Below, piece after piece: positions 11,518-23,727 of a DNA stretch of 64,000 nucleotides. The first letter of the stretch is position 1. Each line of letters opens with the position of its first letter. The notes under the pieces were generated by a model, which made no database searches, was not told the origin of the DNA, and worked only from the letters and a program-made list of their open reading frames with translations. The DNA comes from Pilaira anomala (Eukaryota; Mucoromycota; Mucoromycetes; Mucorales; Mucoraceae): positions 124,001 to 188,000 of the forward strand of contig JAIXMQ010000045.1 in assembly GCA_025716855.1 (NCBI GenBank), written 5' to 3'. The translations under genes were made by a program, and so were the position numbers.

Positions 11518-13069
11518 TTATTTATTCTTTTTGTGTGCATTACGAGACTCGTAATAAGATAAAAAGTCTCGCTTATCAGCCATACTTAAATTTGTCTTTC
11601 GAAGTTTAGAAATATTACCAACTGCAGCAATTAATGAATCTCCCACAGGATCCTCACTACCGTCTTGTTGACCCGAACAAGGTGAATCACTGTTTGAAAG
11701 TGATTTCACAATGAGTGTATTATGAAACTTTATATTAAAAAAAATTATCATATCAGTCTTTTTGCATTAAAAAAAAAAATCTCAATTTGATTTTTAATAT
11801 GTACCTGAGAACATAATTTGAAAAAATGATAGAATTGATTTCCAACTGTATAAGTTGGTGACATAGTGCCATATTCATATCTAATGTATAAAAAAACGTA
11901 AATATTACAAAAAGAAAAAAAAAACATCCCATTTAAAAAGCTTTCTTACTTGAATGCCATAATTTGAAATGAAGCTTCTTTATCATCCATTGAATAATCT
12001 TTGAAAACGTGAGCAAATTTTAATAATGCTCTTCCATTCGTAGTTGCACCCTATCATGAATATAAAACATAAATATCCAACAAAGTTTTTTGCATTAAAA
12101 AAAATATGAAATACTTTACTTCTGCAAATACTACAATAGGTCCCCACCCACTTTCTTTTGCTTTGATTGATAACTCCTTTACTGTATACACTTGATCTTG
12201 ATCGTTTGGTTTCGATTCAGGTATTTTACCAACCAATCGGATAGCTTCCCATAAAGAAATCATCTTGACTTTATCACTCTCGATATAAACCTGGGTAAAT
12301 ACTGGATTATACCTAATAAAAAAAACCCCATTTTTCTTTAAATATCTACACACACACACACACACACTCTCTCTCTCTCTCTTTTCTCTTTGCTTACTTT
12401 GATGCCAAGTATAAAACATCAATATAAGAAGTCCAATTCGTTACAATCACATCTCCCTTCTTTACTCTATTTGATTCTACGCGACCTGTTGAACCACGAC
12501 TATTTTTCAAGCGGATATTAGAATCATCATTGACATATGATAAACATTATATTACCTTTTACGAATAGAAACTGTCTCTGTCTTGATATGAAAGAATCCC
12601 GCCAAGAATAATACGAGACGAAGTAAAACTTTAGAAAATAAACTAGTCCACATTCGTTTTAATGGTGCAATAGGTGTCTAAAATAAACAATAAGTTTTTT
12701 TTTTTTCTTTATAATTTATTCTTCTTTCTTTTACCAGTAAAGAACCAAGTACTTGTACGAACAAAATATACAAAAGACCAAGTAAGGAAATCAAGATGAT
12801 CTTGATAATAGCTTGAATGGGTCCAATGACAATGTGAAGGACATTGGATAAAGTAACTAAAATACTAGAATCCGTGCGAGGTGGCTAAAAAAAAATATAT
12901 AAGTGGGTCGTGATACATTTTTTTTTTTTTTTTCTTGTTACTTTACCACAGGAGGAAGAAAAGGTTGAATACCCGTACCTGCATCCTATCAAAGATAATA
13001 TTAAAACTTTTATTTTATATATTTTATACTTTTTGACAATCTAACCCTCCATCTTGAATATTTTTCCAT
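11518..13069 (-). CDS. LOA1: LOA1/Vps66-type lysophospholipid acyltransferase
   Basis: About nine exons give roughly 345 residues. The N-terminus MEKYSRWR (13069-13046) joins DAGTGIQPFLPPV, the characteristic start of this family. A hydrophobic segment follows (IIKIILISLLGLLYILF). The acyltransferase core has NWTSYIDVLYLASK, where the motif-I His of HX4D is replaced by Trp, and FAEGATTNGRALLKF, corresponding to the (P)EGT motif. The C-terminus ends SRNAHKKNK. In yeast, Loa1 acylates lysophosphatidic acid and affects lipid droplets and vacuolar traffic; the same is inferred. Membrane association is expected. Exon joins agree in phase throughout, including AA|G before YNPVFTQVY. Confidence 0.78.
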
Positions 13070-13214
13070 TTTTTTATTTTTATTTAAAAAGTATTACAGA
13101 AAAGAAGGGAAAAAGAAAAGACGATAGGGTTTGGTTTAAATACCGAATTTTTTGATTTAATTTTTATAAGAAAGGGTATAAGAGTCTCTTGGTGTGGGGG
13201 GGTTTTTTTTTTTT

Positions 13215-16157
13215 TTACGAAGTTGATTTTTTTTCATACGATATAATTTTAAAATCATCTATTTTAACAAATACACCTCTTTGAGGAAATGTTTGAAAGT
13301 AACGTTTACCATCAACTGATCCATCATTATTTCCCACTACATAACACAAAAGTTAGTGTTCATCACTCTCTCTCCCTCTCCCCAAATATTGTGCTATTAA
13401 ACTTACATCGTGATTCTAATTCAACACCTACCCAAGTACCTTTTGCAAACTCTACATCTCCAATATACTTAATCGTACCTTGTGTAGGTAAAGGTCTTCT
13501 TAATAACTCAATCTTTTGTCCAACAGCTGGTACAATCTTCTTTGGCCCTTCATCATCACTACTATCACTTGTATTATACCCTATACTCCATCTAGATTTA
13601 CCTGGTGATTTCGCTCTCTTTTTCTTTCTAGCCGATGACATTTGAGCTATATTCATGCTTCCACCAGGAGTAGAGGTTAATCGATTTGAATTTTTATTTA
13701 CTCGACTCGGTGTATCTGGTAAAGAAAATCTTAATCGTGTCGGACGAGGTGTATCTTTTTCTGTTACTTCTGTTTCTTCTACTTCTTCCTTCTTTTTTGG
13801 TAATTCAATAGGTAATAAAGCATCTGTTAAAGACCCAGTAGATCCATTTCTTTTATAAGTTCGATACTTGGGCATCATTCTTCGACTATGACTGTTGGTA
13901 GCCACCGTATTACTCACAACCACTAGATCTTCTGAATCTGAATAATGTGATTGTGTATCTTTTTTTATACTTTCTTCTTGACTTATGGACGCTGACAAGG
14001 ATCGTGTACGACCAACAATCTTTGGGTAATCTTGTGATAATCTTTTACTGTTACTACCATTATTTGTTGAATTCATATCATTTGAAACCGCTTTTGCTAC
14101 AGAGGTATGAGGTGTCTTTTTCGGTTTAAAACTAAAGATCGTCGATGAAAAATCATTTTCTAAAGGTTTCGTTAAATTTCGTACAGGTACATTTATATCT
14201 AGGTATGATTAGTTAAAAAAAAACAAGGCCATCATTATAAAGTTTTTAATGTAGTTACCTTCTGCTAAAAGTCGAAGAATATCTTTTTCAAGTGTTTGAA
14301 AGCCATTCGCCGCCTTCACAAACGTCCATCGTTTCGCAATATACTGTGCACACTTCACTCTCGAATCAAGCAATACACTATCCACCGCCACATTACGTAC
14401 CATCTCTTGTCTTCCACCCAAATCACGTACAATCCCTTGATATAAGATCGCTGCATTCCCATCATGAATACCATCCGTTAACACCCGATTTAGCACAAAC
14501 CCCAAGAAATCAACCGAGAACCCATACCCAATACCATCCACACAAGATAATAAAATTGGATACTCTACACAATAATAATCAAAATTCGTTGAAATCATAT
14601 CCACAGTAGAATGTAAGAACTGATTTAAAATCGTCAGTGTAGGTTGTGACCATGTAGGAAAAGGATCTGCTCCACGAATATAGGATAGACAGAGATGAAG
14701 TGAATGTAATACGCGTACTGAATTATGTTTTGTAATGTTTTCAAACGTACGGTCTGTAATTTCTGTAATTAATGTTTGATAGTGCTCAACATGACCCGTA
14801 GAAGATCCAATCGATTGATTATCTTGACTGTTACTTGTAGGCGAAGGGATACTGACTTTGTTGTTAAAGATTTGTGATACAACTTGTGCACTATCATTCA
14901 TCGTAGTCGAACTCACGGGTTTAGTAGGCACTTGCAAAGCCATCGAATTCACCAAAATCGCAAACGGTTTCTGAGACCAAAGAGGAGCCAATGAATCCAA
15001 CGGATCTGCATAAAGTGCAATTAACTTTGATCTCAGCTTGGGAACGTATTTTTCATTTTTATCTGCAAATAATAACATGGAAGGTAACAAGATGGCACAA
15101 TCTGAACAAACACATTTAAATTCATGACATAGAACAGACATCTTGATCAACACCGCTTTACAGATGGTATCGAAATGGCCCAAGAAATCGGCGGCTGTAA
15201 AGACTTTTTGAAGTATACGTAATTCATGTTTTTTCACATTTAATTTATTTTGTGTCGTGGATGATGATGATGATGAAACAGGTAAAATTAATGTATCCGT
15301 ATAAAAATAATATAATATCACTTGTAATGTACTGGATGAAAATATATCGGAAGGCATATGAACCGAAGATGTAGACGCTTCACGAAATTCTGTACAAAAT
15401 ACGGAATAAAAGTAAGGCGATTGACTTGCAAGTATAAATCGATGAACAGGAAATGAAACAGGAGTAGTAGTAGTCGTAGTAGTAGTAGTAACTTGTTGTT
15501 GTTTCGTACTATTAGTAACAGTGCTACTACTACTGGGTACGTTAAATATATTCACAAATACATCTGTCGCTATCTTTTCGTCCATCATTCTTTTCAAATC
15601 TGAAATCCATTGTTCATGATCTGTTGTCATTTCTTGATTTTTAATAGGTAATAAAGGTACTCCCAACTTTTCTTCTAATAGATTCATTTCTTTTCGAATA
15701 GTTGCTTCTACTTCGGATTGTAAAGTAGATGAAACATCTTTTAATGATAATCCCGTAATCTTACTAGACAATAAAGATGCTTCATCTAATGGTGCTGAAA
15801 AATCTGCAATATACCAAAAGCGGAGAAGTTGACGGAGTGTTGTGTAAGGGATCACAACACTAATGTCCAGAGAAATGGGTGTTTCTTGTTTGGTAACAAG
15901 TTGAGGAATATATTCATTTATAAACGGTTCAGGTACTCGTGTTAACAAAAGTGCTATATTTTTTATTTATTTATTTATTTAATTTCTAATTATACTTTTA
16001 TATATATCTTTTTCTTTTTTTTTTTCTTTTTACCTCGGTGTGCCCATAATGCTGGATGATTAGGATATATAAAACATACATCCGCTACATATTCTTGTGC
16101 ATTTTCCAGAACATTGAATAATGAATGTTTAAGTGTCTTGACTGGACGTTCAAACAT
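13215..16157 (-). CDS. BTB/POZ protein with C-terminal CAP-Gly domain
   Basis: Four exons (16157-16034, 15953-14259, 14198-13407, 13336-13215) give 910 residues with consistent phases. It starts MFERPVKTLKHSLFNVLE. A BTB-like segment (VFVNIFN, then FPVHRFILASQSPYFYSVF and ILYYFYTDTL) lies in the first half of exon 2, interrupted by Thr and Ser runs. Exon 3 is Ser-rich and basic. The CAP-Gly domain spans the last junction: GTIKYIGDVEFAKGTWVGVEL, then the GNNDG that binds EEY/F tails of tubulin or partners, and RYFQTFPQRGVFVK. The combination suggests an adaptor linking microtubules to a BTB assembly or cullin ligase; I cannot name an orthologue. A GA repeat lies just upstream (16195-16212). 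Confidence 0.82.
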
Positions 16158-16801
16158 AAAGAGTCTTAAAAAGAAAAAGAAAAAGTGAAAAAAAAGAGAG
16201 AGAGAGAGAGAAAAAAAAAAGAAATAAATAAAGATTAAAAATAAAACATTTAAATCTTTTTTTTTTTTTTCCTGTTATTGATTTGTCACACCAAATAATA
16301 TAACGAATCGAGTGGCGTGTGGTAACCTAAACTAATGATTGCTTAAAACAATCTAACTACTCGGTTAAGCGGTAGTAGTTTCCTATTACCATTGAAAAGA
16401 ATTAAAAAGTAGAGATATCTCCTTCCTTTTCATCTATATACAACATATCAAAAAGTAAAACGTATCTTTATTTGCTCGAGAGTCATTTATGTGAGAGAAA
16501 AAAGTAATTACTCTTCTTGAATGATCACAAGCTTTTTTTTTTTTTTAATTTAAAAGTCTCTCTGGATTATTTGGTAAAGCCTCAAATCATACTTACATCT
16601 GTTTTATGTCAGTAGCAGCTCACTGAGGCTAAAAAAAAAAACGTGTGGTGCTACCTTTAGTCATTTACCTTAATACGGTATGAAAAACCATGTTTTTCCT
16701 TATAACTATTCACCCTCAACAACCACGTTCTTTTCTTTTTTATATGGGAAAGTCATGCTTCCCTCCTCCTCCTTGCTTTCAAAAGAAAGCTTAATGTCAA
16801 A

Positions 16802-17969
16802 TTGGACGAGAAGGATATTTGCGAAAGTGAAATTGTAATAAAGGAATTCACCAACAATATGAACAATTCTTTCAGTAATAAACATATTAACAAGCATCCT
16901 CATGCGAGAGCATTTTTAAATGATGCTCTTAACCAAGATGTTGAGAATCTATTGTCTTGGATGGGGAGAAACGGTTTCAGTAATTATTCTGAAGAAAGCA
17001 AAAAAAGGGCAATCCTTCTCATCAGATTAACACTGACAGATTACATGAAGCCCGCCCCCCTGCCAACAGTCTAAAACGAACGTACTCCGTTTGTAGAGTA
17101 CGGTGTACCCCTCTTTAAATATTACAGCGTTGTGTACAAATATCTTTCATTCCAGTAGTAAAGACAAAGTTTATTATGTACATTTTATGCAGTCTGACTT
17201 TAACTGTAGAATTTAAATGTAGGTGTGAGAAGGGGCTCGAAACAAAAAAAGTGTATTGTTTATTATAACACCAATGGCCAAGCCAAAAGATGTTTGGCTG
17301 ACGGTATCGGATATTTCGTTACAGATAATATCGAAAATTTGTTATTTAATTATATACTATACATAACAGATTACCTAATAAGTATACAATGAACTTACTT
17401 CTATGTGAATATACATAGTGACGATAACGATGATCATACAGAAGAAGTGACAATCAAGCTTCTGGAAAGCAGCATCAGAGTATTAAATATGAAGTTGAAG
17501 AAAATGAAGGATGCTTCATTTGAAACATTTAAGAGAAGAAGATTCTTCATTTATTTATATGCAAATGATAAGCTTACTATGCTTAGCACTTCGGTCGTAA
17601 GTAACACTAAATGGGGGTTACACGTTAGCAAGAGAGGCGTCAATCCCAAGAACGTGAAATGCCCGCCTTAGATGGCTCAAGGTAATGGATTTTATGTTGA
17701 TAAAATAATAAAAATTATCAACTAATTTTTTTTTTAAAAAAAAAAAGGCGGTATTGGAAGAGCAAAAGGAGATTGCTGTTCTTCTGGAGAGTGAAAATAA
17801 TGGTTGGGCACAAAAGTGGAACATCATCCCATCCAAGGTGGGAAAAGACTTCTTAAAGACCGTATTGGCTTCAAAAGACTATTTTCAAAAAAAAAATGAG
17901 ACTTACATTACACCTGAAGAAATGAAGAAAGTTGCTATGCTCCTTAACCAAATCCTAATAAAAAAATAA
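16802..17969 (+). pseudogene. Fragmented coding remnants, family unknown
   Basis: Three separated open stretches have protein-like composition. The first (to 17074) contains HPHARAFLNDALNQDVENLL and SEESKKRAILLIRLTLTDYM. The second (17405-17671) contains EEVTIKLLESSIRVLNMKLK. The third (17754-17969) contains EEQKEIAVLLESENNGWAQK and ends LNQILIKK. An apparent intron (about 17685-17748, GTAATG to AAAAAG) could join the last two, but the frames do not agree. No start codon with good context is seen for the first. I regard them as remnants, or as a gene whose exon structure I cannot solve. Confidence 0.3.
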
Positions 17970-17995
17970 ACATTATTTTATATTTCTTATATACT

Positions 17996-18125
17996 AAACC
18001 TCATATCAAGTGTTCTGAGACTGTAGCGTATAAACTTATCATAATTAGTTTTATGTAAATAAACCTCATATCAAGTATTCTGAGACTGTGATGTATAAAC
18101 TTACCATAATTAGTTTTATGTAAAG
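17996..18125. repeat. Tandem duplication, 65-bp unit, two copies
   Basis: AAACCTCATATCAAGT begins at 17996 and again at 18061. The two units differ at only a few positions (for example GTAGCG against GTGATG). Confidence 0.85.
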
Positions 18126-18705
18126 TTAAATTAAATCGCTCTTCTGTTAAAACGACATCAATTAGCAAACAATATTTAATTATCTTGTGTAATACATATT
18201 CTCGGCTACAATTCGGCTCGAAGAAGATGGCTAAACTATCTTGCTAAATAAAAGAAGAAAAAAAAAGAAGAAAAAAGAATTCAAAAGAAGAAAAAATAAC
18301 TGCCAATAATATGTAAGAGAAGACGAAGAAGTGGTGACCAAAATCTGCCTGAGCAAGATACGATAATCGCTAAAAACTTAATGTTCAAAATTAATAAGTT
18401 TATTAACTAAAAATATAATACAAGTTTAAACTTCTTGGAAGTGAGGGAAGTTCGACCAAGGTGGAAAAACAACGATGTTTCTTCTAATTTTTGATAGCGG
18501 AATGTTTAACAATGGCGCCGTTCGTTTCAAAGGAATATCAACACGAAGTCATATAGGAATTTAAAAAAGAGAAAGTTTAATAGTTGAACTCGTTTTTTAA
18601 ATATAAACAGATTCAGAACCTCCGTTAACTGTGATTTTATAATTTATGTAACACCTTGACTAACTATTTTAATTGTAATAATAAGACAAGAAGCAAATGC
18701 AGCTG

Positions 18706-18945
18706 TTTAAAGTTCTTTGTTGTACCATTTGTATTTAGAGCTTTAAGATGGAATAGAGATACCAAATGCTGTTAAAATGTACGAGACATTTGTTTATGTA
18801 TCACTCTGGTCTAACTGTGGACGGCCTGATACTAGAACCTTTAAGAACAAAGCTATATATTTTTTCAAAATCAATATGTACTACTAATTTGAATGCAGCG
18901 TAGTAGCTACTCTGCGCTTAATGGTTTTTACACAAACAAGGGTAG
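18706..18945. repeat. Diverged dispersed repeat, copy B
   Basis: Collinear blocks are shared with 6396-6660. Copy B shows GTTGTACCATTTG, TTTAAGATGGAATAGAGATA, CTCTGGTCTAAC and TTTGAATGCAGCG in the same order as copy A. Confidence 0.5.
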
Positions 18946-20144
18946 TAAGTTAAAATAATATGTAACTAAATAAACAGCCTGGAAAAAGATACATACACAT
19001 TTATTTTCTGTTATTTTAATTATTTCAGTTTATGAATGAATTAACTATGACCTTATCCATGATTAAATTATTGACTTTCATTTCGGGATATCTGTTCGTC
19101 CACTATGTCCAAAACGTCTCTCTTATAAAAGTTAATAAATAATCAACTGTCGTGCCATCTTCACGTAAAAATCTAAGCTAATTATGATGTCGATAAGAAT
19201 ACACACATACTGTGTGCTCCAAATTAAGCTCGGGTTTAATTTGTTGAATACACCGTTTTATTTTAGAGAAATGCATACGAATTGAGAGTGTACAGCTGTT
19301 CCATTTGCCAACTTGAGAATTTCCTGATACGACGCGAAACTGAATTGATGGATAAAATGAGTGGTTTTTAAGTGGGGATTATTCGCGTCTGCGGGTTTGG
19401 TTTCTAATTTTAATAAAGAAATCCTCAAATTGGGTATCGATCCGACTGTATATGTGTATTATAACACCATCGGAACCAGATTTTTGCCGTGGTTGAAACT
19501 GCAGGATAAATATGTTAAGTTTCCCGGTAAATGATTTTCCTATTTTTTTTTCTTGTGTGACAATGTATGTATCATACGTCTTTATCAGCTTTTTTATTAG
19601 AAAAGGGGATTGCAGAGACAGCAATACGTAGAATGTATTTGAATTGCATGTGTATATATAATGGAGTTAGGTAGGAACATTTTTATCTTATTTATTTAAA
19701 ATATGAAATTCTGTTTCTAAGTGTAAATGCGCACGCCATTTTTTATTGTAAGAGAGGTGTCTACAAAAAAAAAAAAATTATCCGTTTAAAACTCTGTTTC
19801 ACATAACAATGATATCATATTTATTTTTGTTATTTTTATTTACATAATGGATAATGGATAAACTCATATCATACAGTACACGCTCCATTTTATATAAGGA
19901 GTGTTTCCCTTTTTTTTTTTTATGAGTCTAGTATAAGGAGAGCTAGGTAGGGTGATGCAATTGCAATTATTAATAATCCGAACAAAGATTTGAGTGACAA
20001 GTAAAACAAAAGGTAAAATGAAATAAGCACTTCCCCCAAGTTGAGTGACTTTGATATTATGATAAACTATAAATATCAATTTTTATTTATCCAGGTTATT
20101 TTCTCTCTCTTCCACTTTTCTAATTTATAATATACTAATACAGG

Positions 20145-21869
20145 ATGATGAAGTGGGCCCTTATTTTAAGTCTACTTTATTTTAAAGCTGTCTTTGCACA
20201 ACATCATCATGATATGGAAGACACACCTCTACCACCATTTAATTCAACGGGCGAAGAGCCCATGTCATATGCTTTACTTCCTGAAAATAAAGGTTATTTT
20301 TATACTCATGTCATTATGATGGTTCTTGGATTTTGGATATTCATGCCAATGGGTAAAAAAAAAACTCTTCTATACATTTATACCAAAAAAAAAGCCATCT
20401 TATTAAGACAATAAACTTGTGTAGGTATCATGCTGGGTATTGCTAAATCATCTCTTCACGTCCCGGTTCAATTACTCGCATTCTGCTTTGCAATTGTTGG
20501 CTTTTTCTTTGGTAAAATGTATGGTCATTCTACTCCACATCTGTATGAAGGCAATTCACATCATACGCTTGGTTGGATTTTATTCCTGTTTTTGATTGTG
20601 CAGATGGTAGTTGGTATCGTAAGAAAGGTAGCAAATGCAGTTGGCAGAAGTCATAAGTATGAATGTATCGATCAAACGGATGAATCCTCTTCTATGTCCG
20701 TGTCCTCTTCCGATCATAGTGAAGCAAGTATTGATACATTACATATGAATACGGCGTTTGACTTTGACAAAGAGGAAGAAGTGTACAAACGAGAGACAGT
20801 CACGACACGTCTTTTTCATGCGGTATCACCTTACATTCCTAAAATGATTAAGCAGGCATTTGTAGCGCTCGCTTACAACAAGTTTACTAAAGTTGTTTGT
20901 CGATACTATCATATGATTATGGGAAGAACCTTTGTGGTTTTGATCTTTATTCAAACTTTGAGTGGTCTTGTTGTTTATCATGGTGTTTGCAGGTAAAAAA
21001 AAAAAAAAAAAAAAAAAAAGATGATAAATATTTTTTTTTTAAATATATCTACGATGTATTATTAAACCAATACAATTTATTTTAGATCATGGGAAGTCCT
21101 GGGTTGTATTGCGCATTTAATTAAAGGTGGTATTTTCTTCTTTTATGGTATTATGACATTTGGTCGGTACTTGGGCGCGTTTGCCGATCGCGGCTGGGCT
21201 TGGAACGAAGTAAGCAACGGTTCAAGTTTCAGCTTTGAGATGATTGAATGTGTGTTAATCTTTGTTTACGGCATTACAAACACTTGGATGGAACACTTTG
21301 GTCAAAATTCAGCCTGGACTCATAAAGATTTAGAACATGCTAGCTTGGCATTTATGTGGTGGTGGTGTGGTCTGATTGGTATCTTGGTAGAAAGTAGAGC
21401 GGTTCGTCGTCTGTTACAAAAATCCAGTTCAAGTTATTCATTAAACCCTTTTCCTGCGCTTACGGTCCTGATGACAGGTATCTCGATGGGAAATCATCAT
21501 CAAGATTCAGCTTATTCTACTAATATGCATTTCATGTGGGGATTGTTGTTATCCTGCGCTGCTGTATGTCGATTCATTACTTATATCACATTGTATCGTA
21601 ATGTTCCAGATAGCCGTGACCCTAGTCGTCCTCCTTCCGAATTGTTGGGTGCCTTTTTACTTATTGCAGGGTCTATTTTGTTTATGGCCTCCAACTCCGG
21701 TACACTCACTTGGTTACGAAGCAATAATGTGGATAGCATGTTCATGATGAATGTGTGTGTGGCTTTAACCTCTATTACTCTTTCGTATGTAGCAGGCTTA
21801 CAAATACTTAAGGCTTGGGCTGTAAAAAGAGAAGAGCGAAAAAGAGAACTTGCAAATCAGTTCTCCTAA
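20145..21869 (+). CDS. YTP1: YTP1-like multi-pass membrane protein
   Basis: Three exons (20145-20352, 20425-20992, 21086-21869) give 519 residues. A signal peptide (MMKWALILSLLYFKAVFAQ) is followed by a His-rich start. Several hydrophobic helices follow: YTHVIMMVLGFWIF, VPVQLLAFCFAIVGFFFG, LGWILFLFLIVQMVVGI, then in exon 3 IAHLIKGGIFFFYGIMTFGR and later segments. Many His residues sit in helices, as in cytochrome b561-like cores. The exon 3 blocks WMEHFGQN, HKDLEHASLAFMWWWCG and MGNHHQDSAYSTNMHFMWG are typical of the fungal YTP1 family. Its biochemical role is unknown; yeast Ytp1 was linked to mitochondrial-type membranes. The central loop (about residues 165-215) is Ser/acidic and likely exposed. 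Confidence 0.82.
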
Positions 21870-22307
21870 ATAATCGTTTAATTCATTTATCTAATAATCA
21901 TAATAATAATCATAGTATACTCATCATCACATGTAATCATAAAGTTAATAATAAATCCCACATAACTATATACAAAATGCAAATTATAAGTTTTTTCTAG
22001 TGACAAAAAGTAATTGCGTTTAAAATATCAAGTTTTACTTTTAAGGCAATAAAATGTTGTTAAAGATCACTTTTCTAAGATATATAATATTATGTATGGT
22101 TACTAGTGTATACATATTAATTGCGATATAATTCAAGCAAGACATAGATTTTTTTCTTGCATGCATAATATGATACGCTTTGTAGTGACCATTGTCAAGG
22201 TGGATCCGAATCCAGAAAATAAGACTGAGATTGACCATTATCCAAGATTTTAATGGAAAAAAAAAGAGATTAATAAGACACACCTTATGTTGCTTTTGTG
22301 GCGAGCT

Positions 22308-22370
<63 letters not shown>

Positions 22371-23552
22371 ATACTGTATATGTAGAAACAAACAGTTATT
22401 CATGCAGACTACTTGCGGATATTTATTTAAGGGCATATATAAAAAAAACGAATTTAAAAAAAGATGCTGTATCTAACACATCGATTACTTGAATGCAGAC
22501 TCACCGCGGAAAAAATCAGTTGAAGAATGTGGTGTTTTTTTTTTCAAGCGGCAGCGCATGTTTTTTTTATTTAAGTTAATTAAAAAAAAAAACAAATACT
22601 ATTGCTTCAGGTAAAATAATGTCCCAATAATGCAAGAAGGCAATTGTATTAAATTTAGAATCTATATATCTCTGAACTATTTAGCAGAGATCTCATTATG
22701 TGAAAAGAACGATTCAAGTGTTTTAGTTAAACACATCTTCTGCAAAGTACCACTCACGTTTTTTTTTTTAAAAAAAAAAGAAAGATCAAGTATGTGCACA
22801 TTTGAAAAAGGGATGCATCTTTAGCACTTGGTCTTGGCTATATAGTTATACATTGATAAAAATGAATTCAATTTGAACCTTAAAAAAGAGAATCGAGTTT
22901 TTATATTGATGAAATATATATATATATATTTCATTTACAAATGAAGGCAAGCAGGAGCTTGATTGACATAGTGAATTACCAAGAGCGACTCGTATGCAGA
23001 CAGTAGAAACTAAAGGATCAAGAAGTTCTGAAAGACAGGCATTTATCTCGAATATATTTGATTGATGTGTGTTGTATGTATATTATGTTCCGAAATACCA
23101 GCCATTTCTAATCGTCATCTACCTCAGCCTTATCCAGTTTGAAGTTGAAATGACAGGATAAATGAGCTTCCGGTATAATATATTTTCGGTTTTTTTCCGC
23201 TAAAAACGATTGCATTTCGTTTTTCTTCGTTTAAAAAGAGAGAGAGAGAGAGAGGGGGGGGGGGAGTTTATGATAGACTAAAAGTATTTTTAGCATATAT
23301 ATATATATTTTTTTAAAAATAAAAGAACCGTTTTCCTTTCCAAATCTTTTCACTTTACTCTCTATAAATAATCAATAATTTGACATTGTACATACTTCTT
23401 TTGGAAAAGTAAATGATATTCATTATCTTTTTTGTACAAAACAAAAGTGCCATTTGGCAAATATAAAATCCGCCTTATTTTTTTTTTTTTTTTTTTTTTT
23501 TTCACAAAGCCGTCAATTGGCACCGTGAGCAGAGTAAATGTTTAAATTTCTT

Positions 23553-23585
<33 letters not shown>

Positions 23586-23727
23586 GTCCTTTTTTTTTTT
23601 TTTTTTTTTACTTGTTTTTCTTCATAAAAAAGGGGTGGTAAAGGAAACGAATACTTGCAAAGTTCAGTTGAAATACGCGCGCGCCCCATTTGTTATTATA
23701 TATTACTTTTACTTTCTATTTTAAACT
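21870..23727. other. Intergenic with T57 run and two tiny coding-like islands
   Basis: A T57 homopolymer is at 22310-22366; T30-type and (CT)n tracts are at 23478-23608. Two short open frames have protein-like composition: 22170-22253 on plus (27 residues, contains VKVDPNPENKTEIDHYPRF) and 23108-23215 on minus (35 residues, contains NRKYIIPEAHLSCHFNFKLD). Neither can be extended into a gene. Confidence 0.45.
22310..22366 (+). repeat. T57 homopolymer
   Basis: Fifty-seven consecutive T in intergenic DNA. It creates spurious poly-Phe frames. Confidence 0.95.

Larger units (their letters stand above)
16158..20144. other. Four-kilobase gene-poor tract with decayed coding fragments
   Basis: No complete gene can be assembled. 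Protein-like plus-strand fragments occur at 16802-17074, about 17213-17380 (contains CIVYYNTNGQ), 17405-17671, 17754-17969 and about 19390-19530 (contains GIDPTVYVYYNT). A 65-bp tandem duplication (17996-18125) and a dispersed repeat copy (18706-18945) also lie here. The mixture suggests old mobile-element or gene-family remnants. Confidence 0.5.

Noticed and set aside
13289..13858. Plus-strand frames of 118 and 67 codons
   Set aside because: They are shadows of the CAP-Gly exons on the opposite strand.
14292..14609. 105-codon plus-strand frame
   Set aside because: It is antisense to the BTB/CAP-Gly exon, which has clear domain content and consistent splice phases.
22192..22492. Overlapping poly-Phe frames
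   Set aside because: They arise from the T57 homopolymer.
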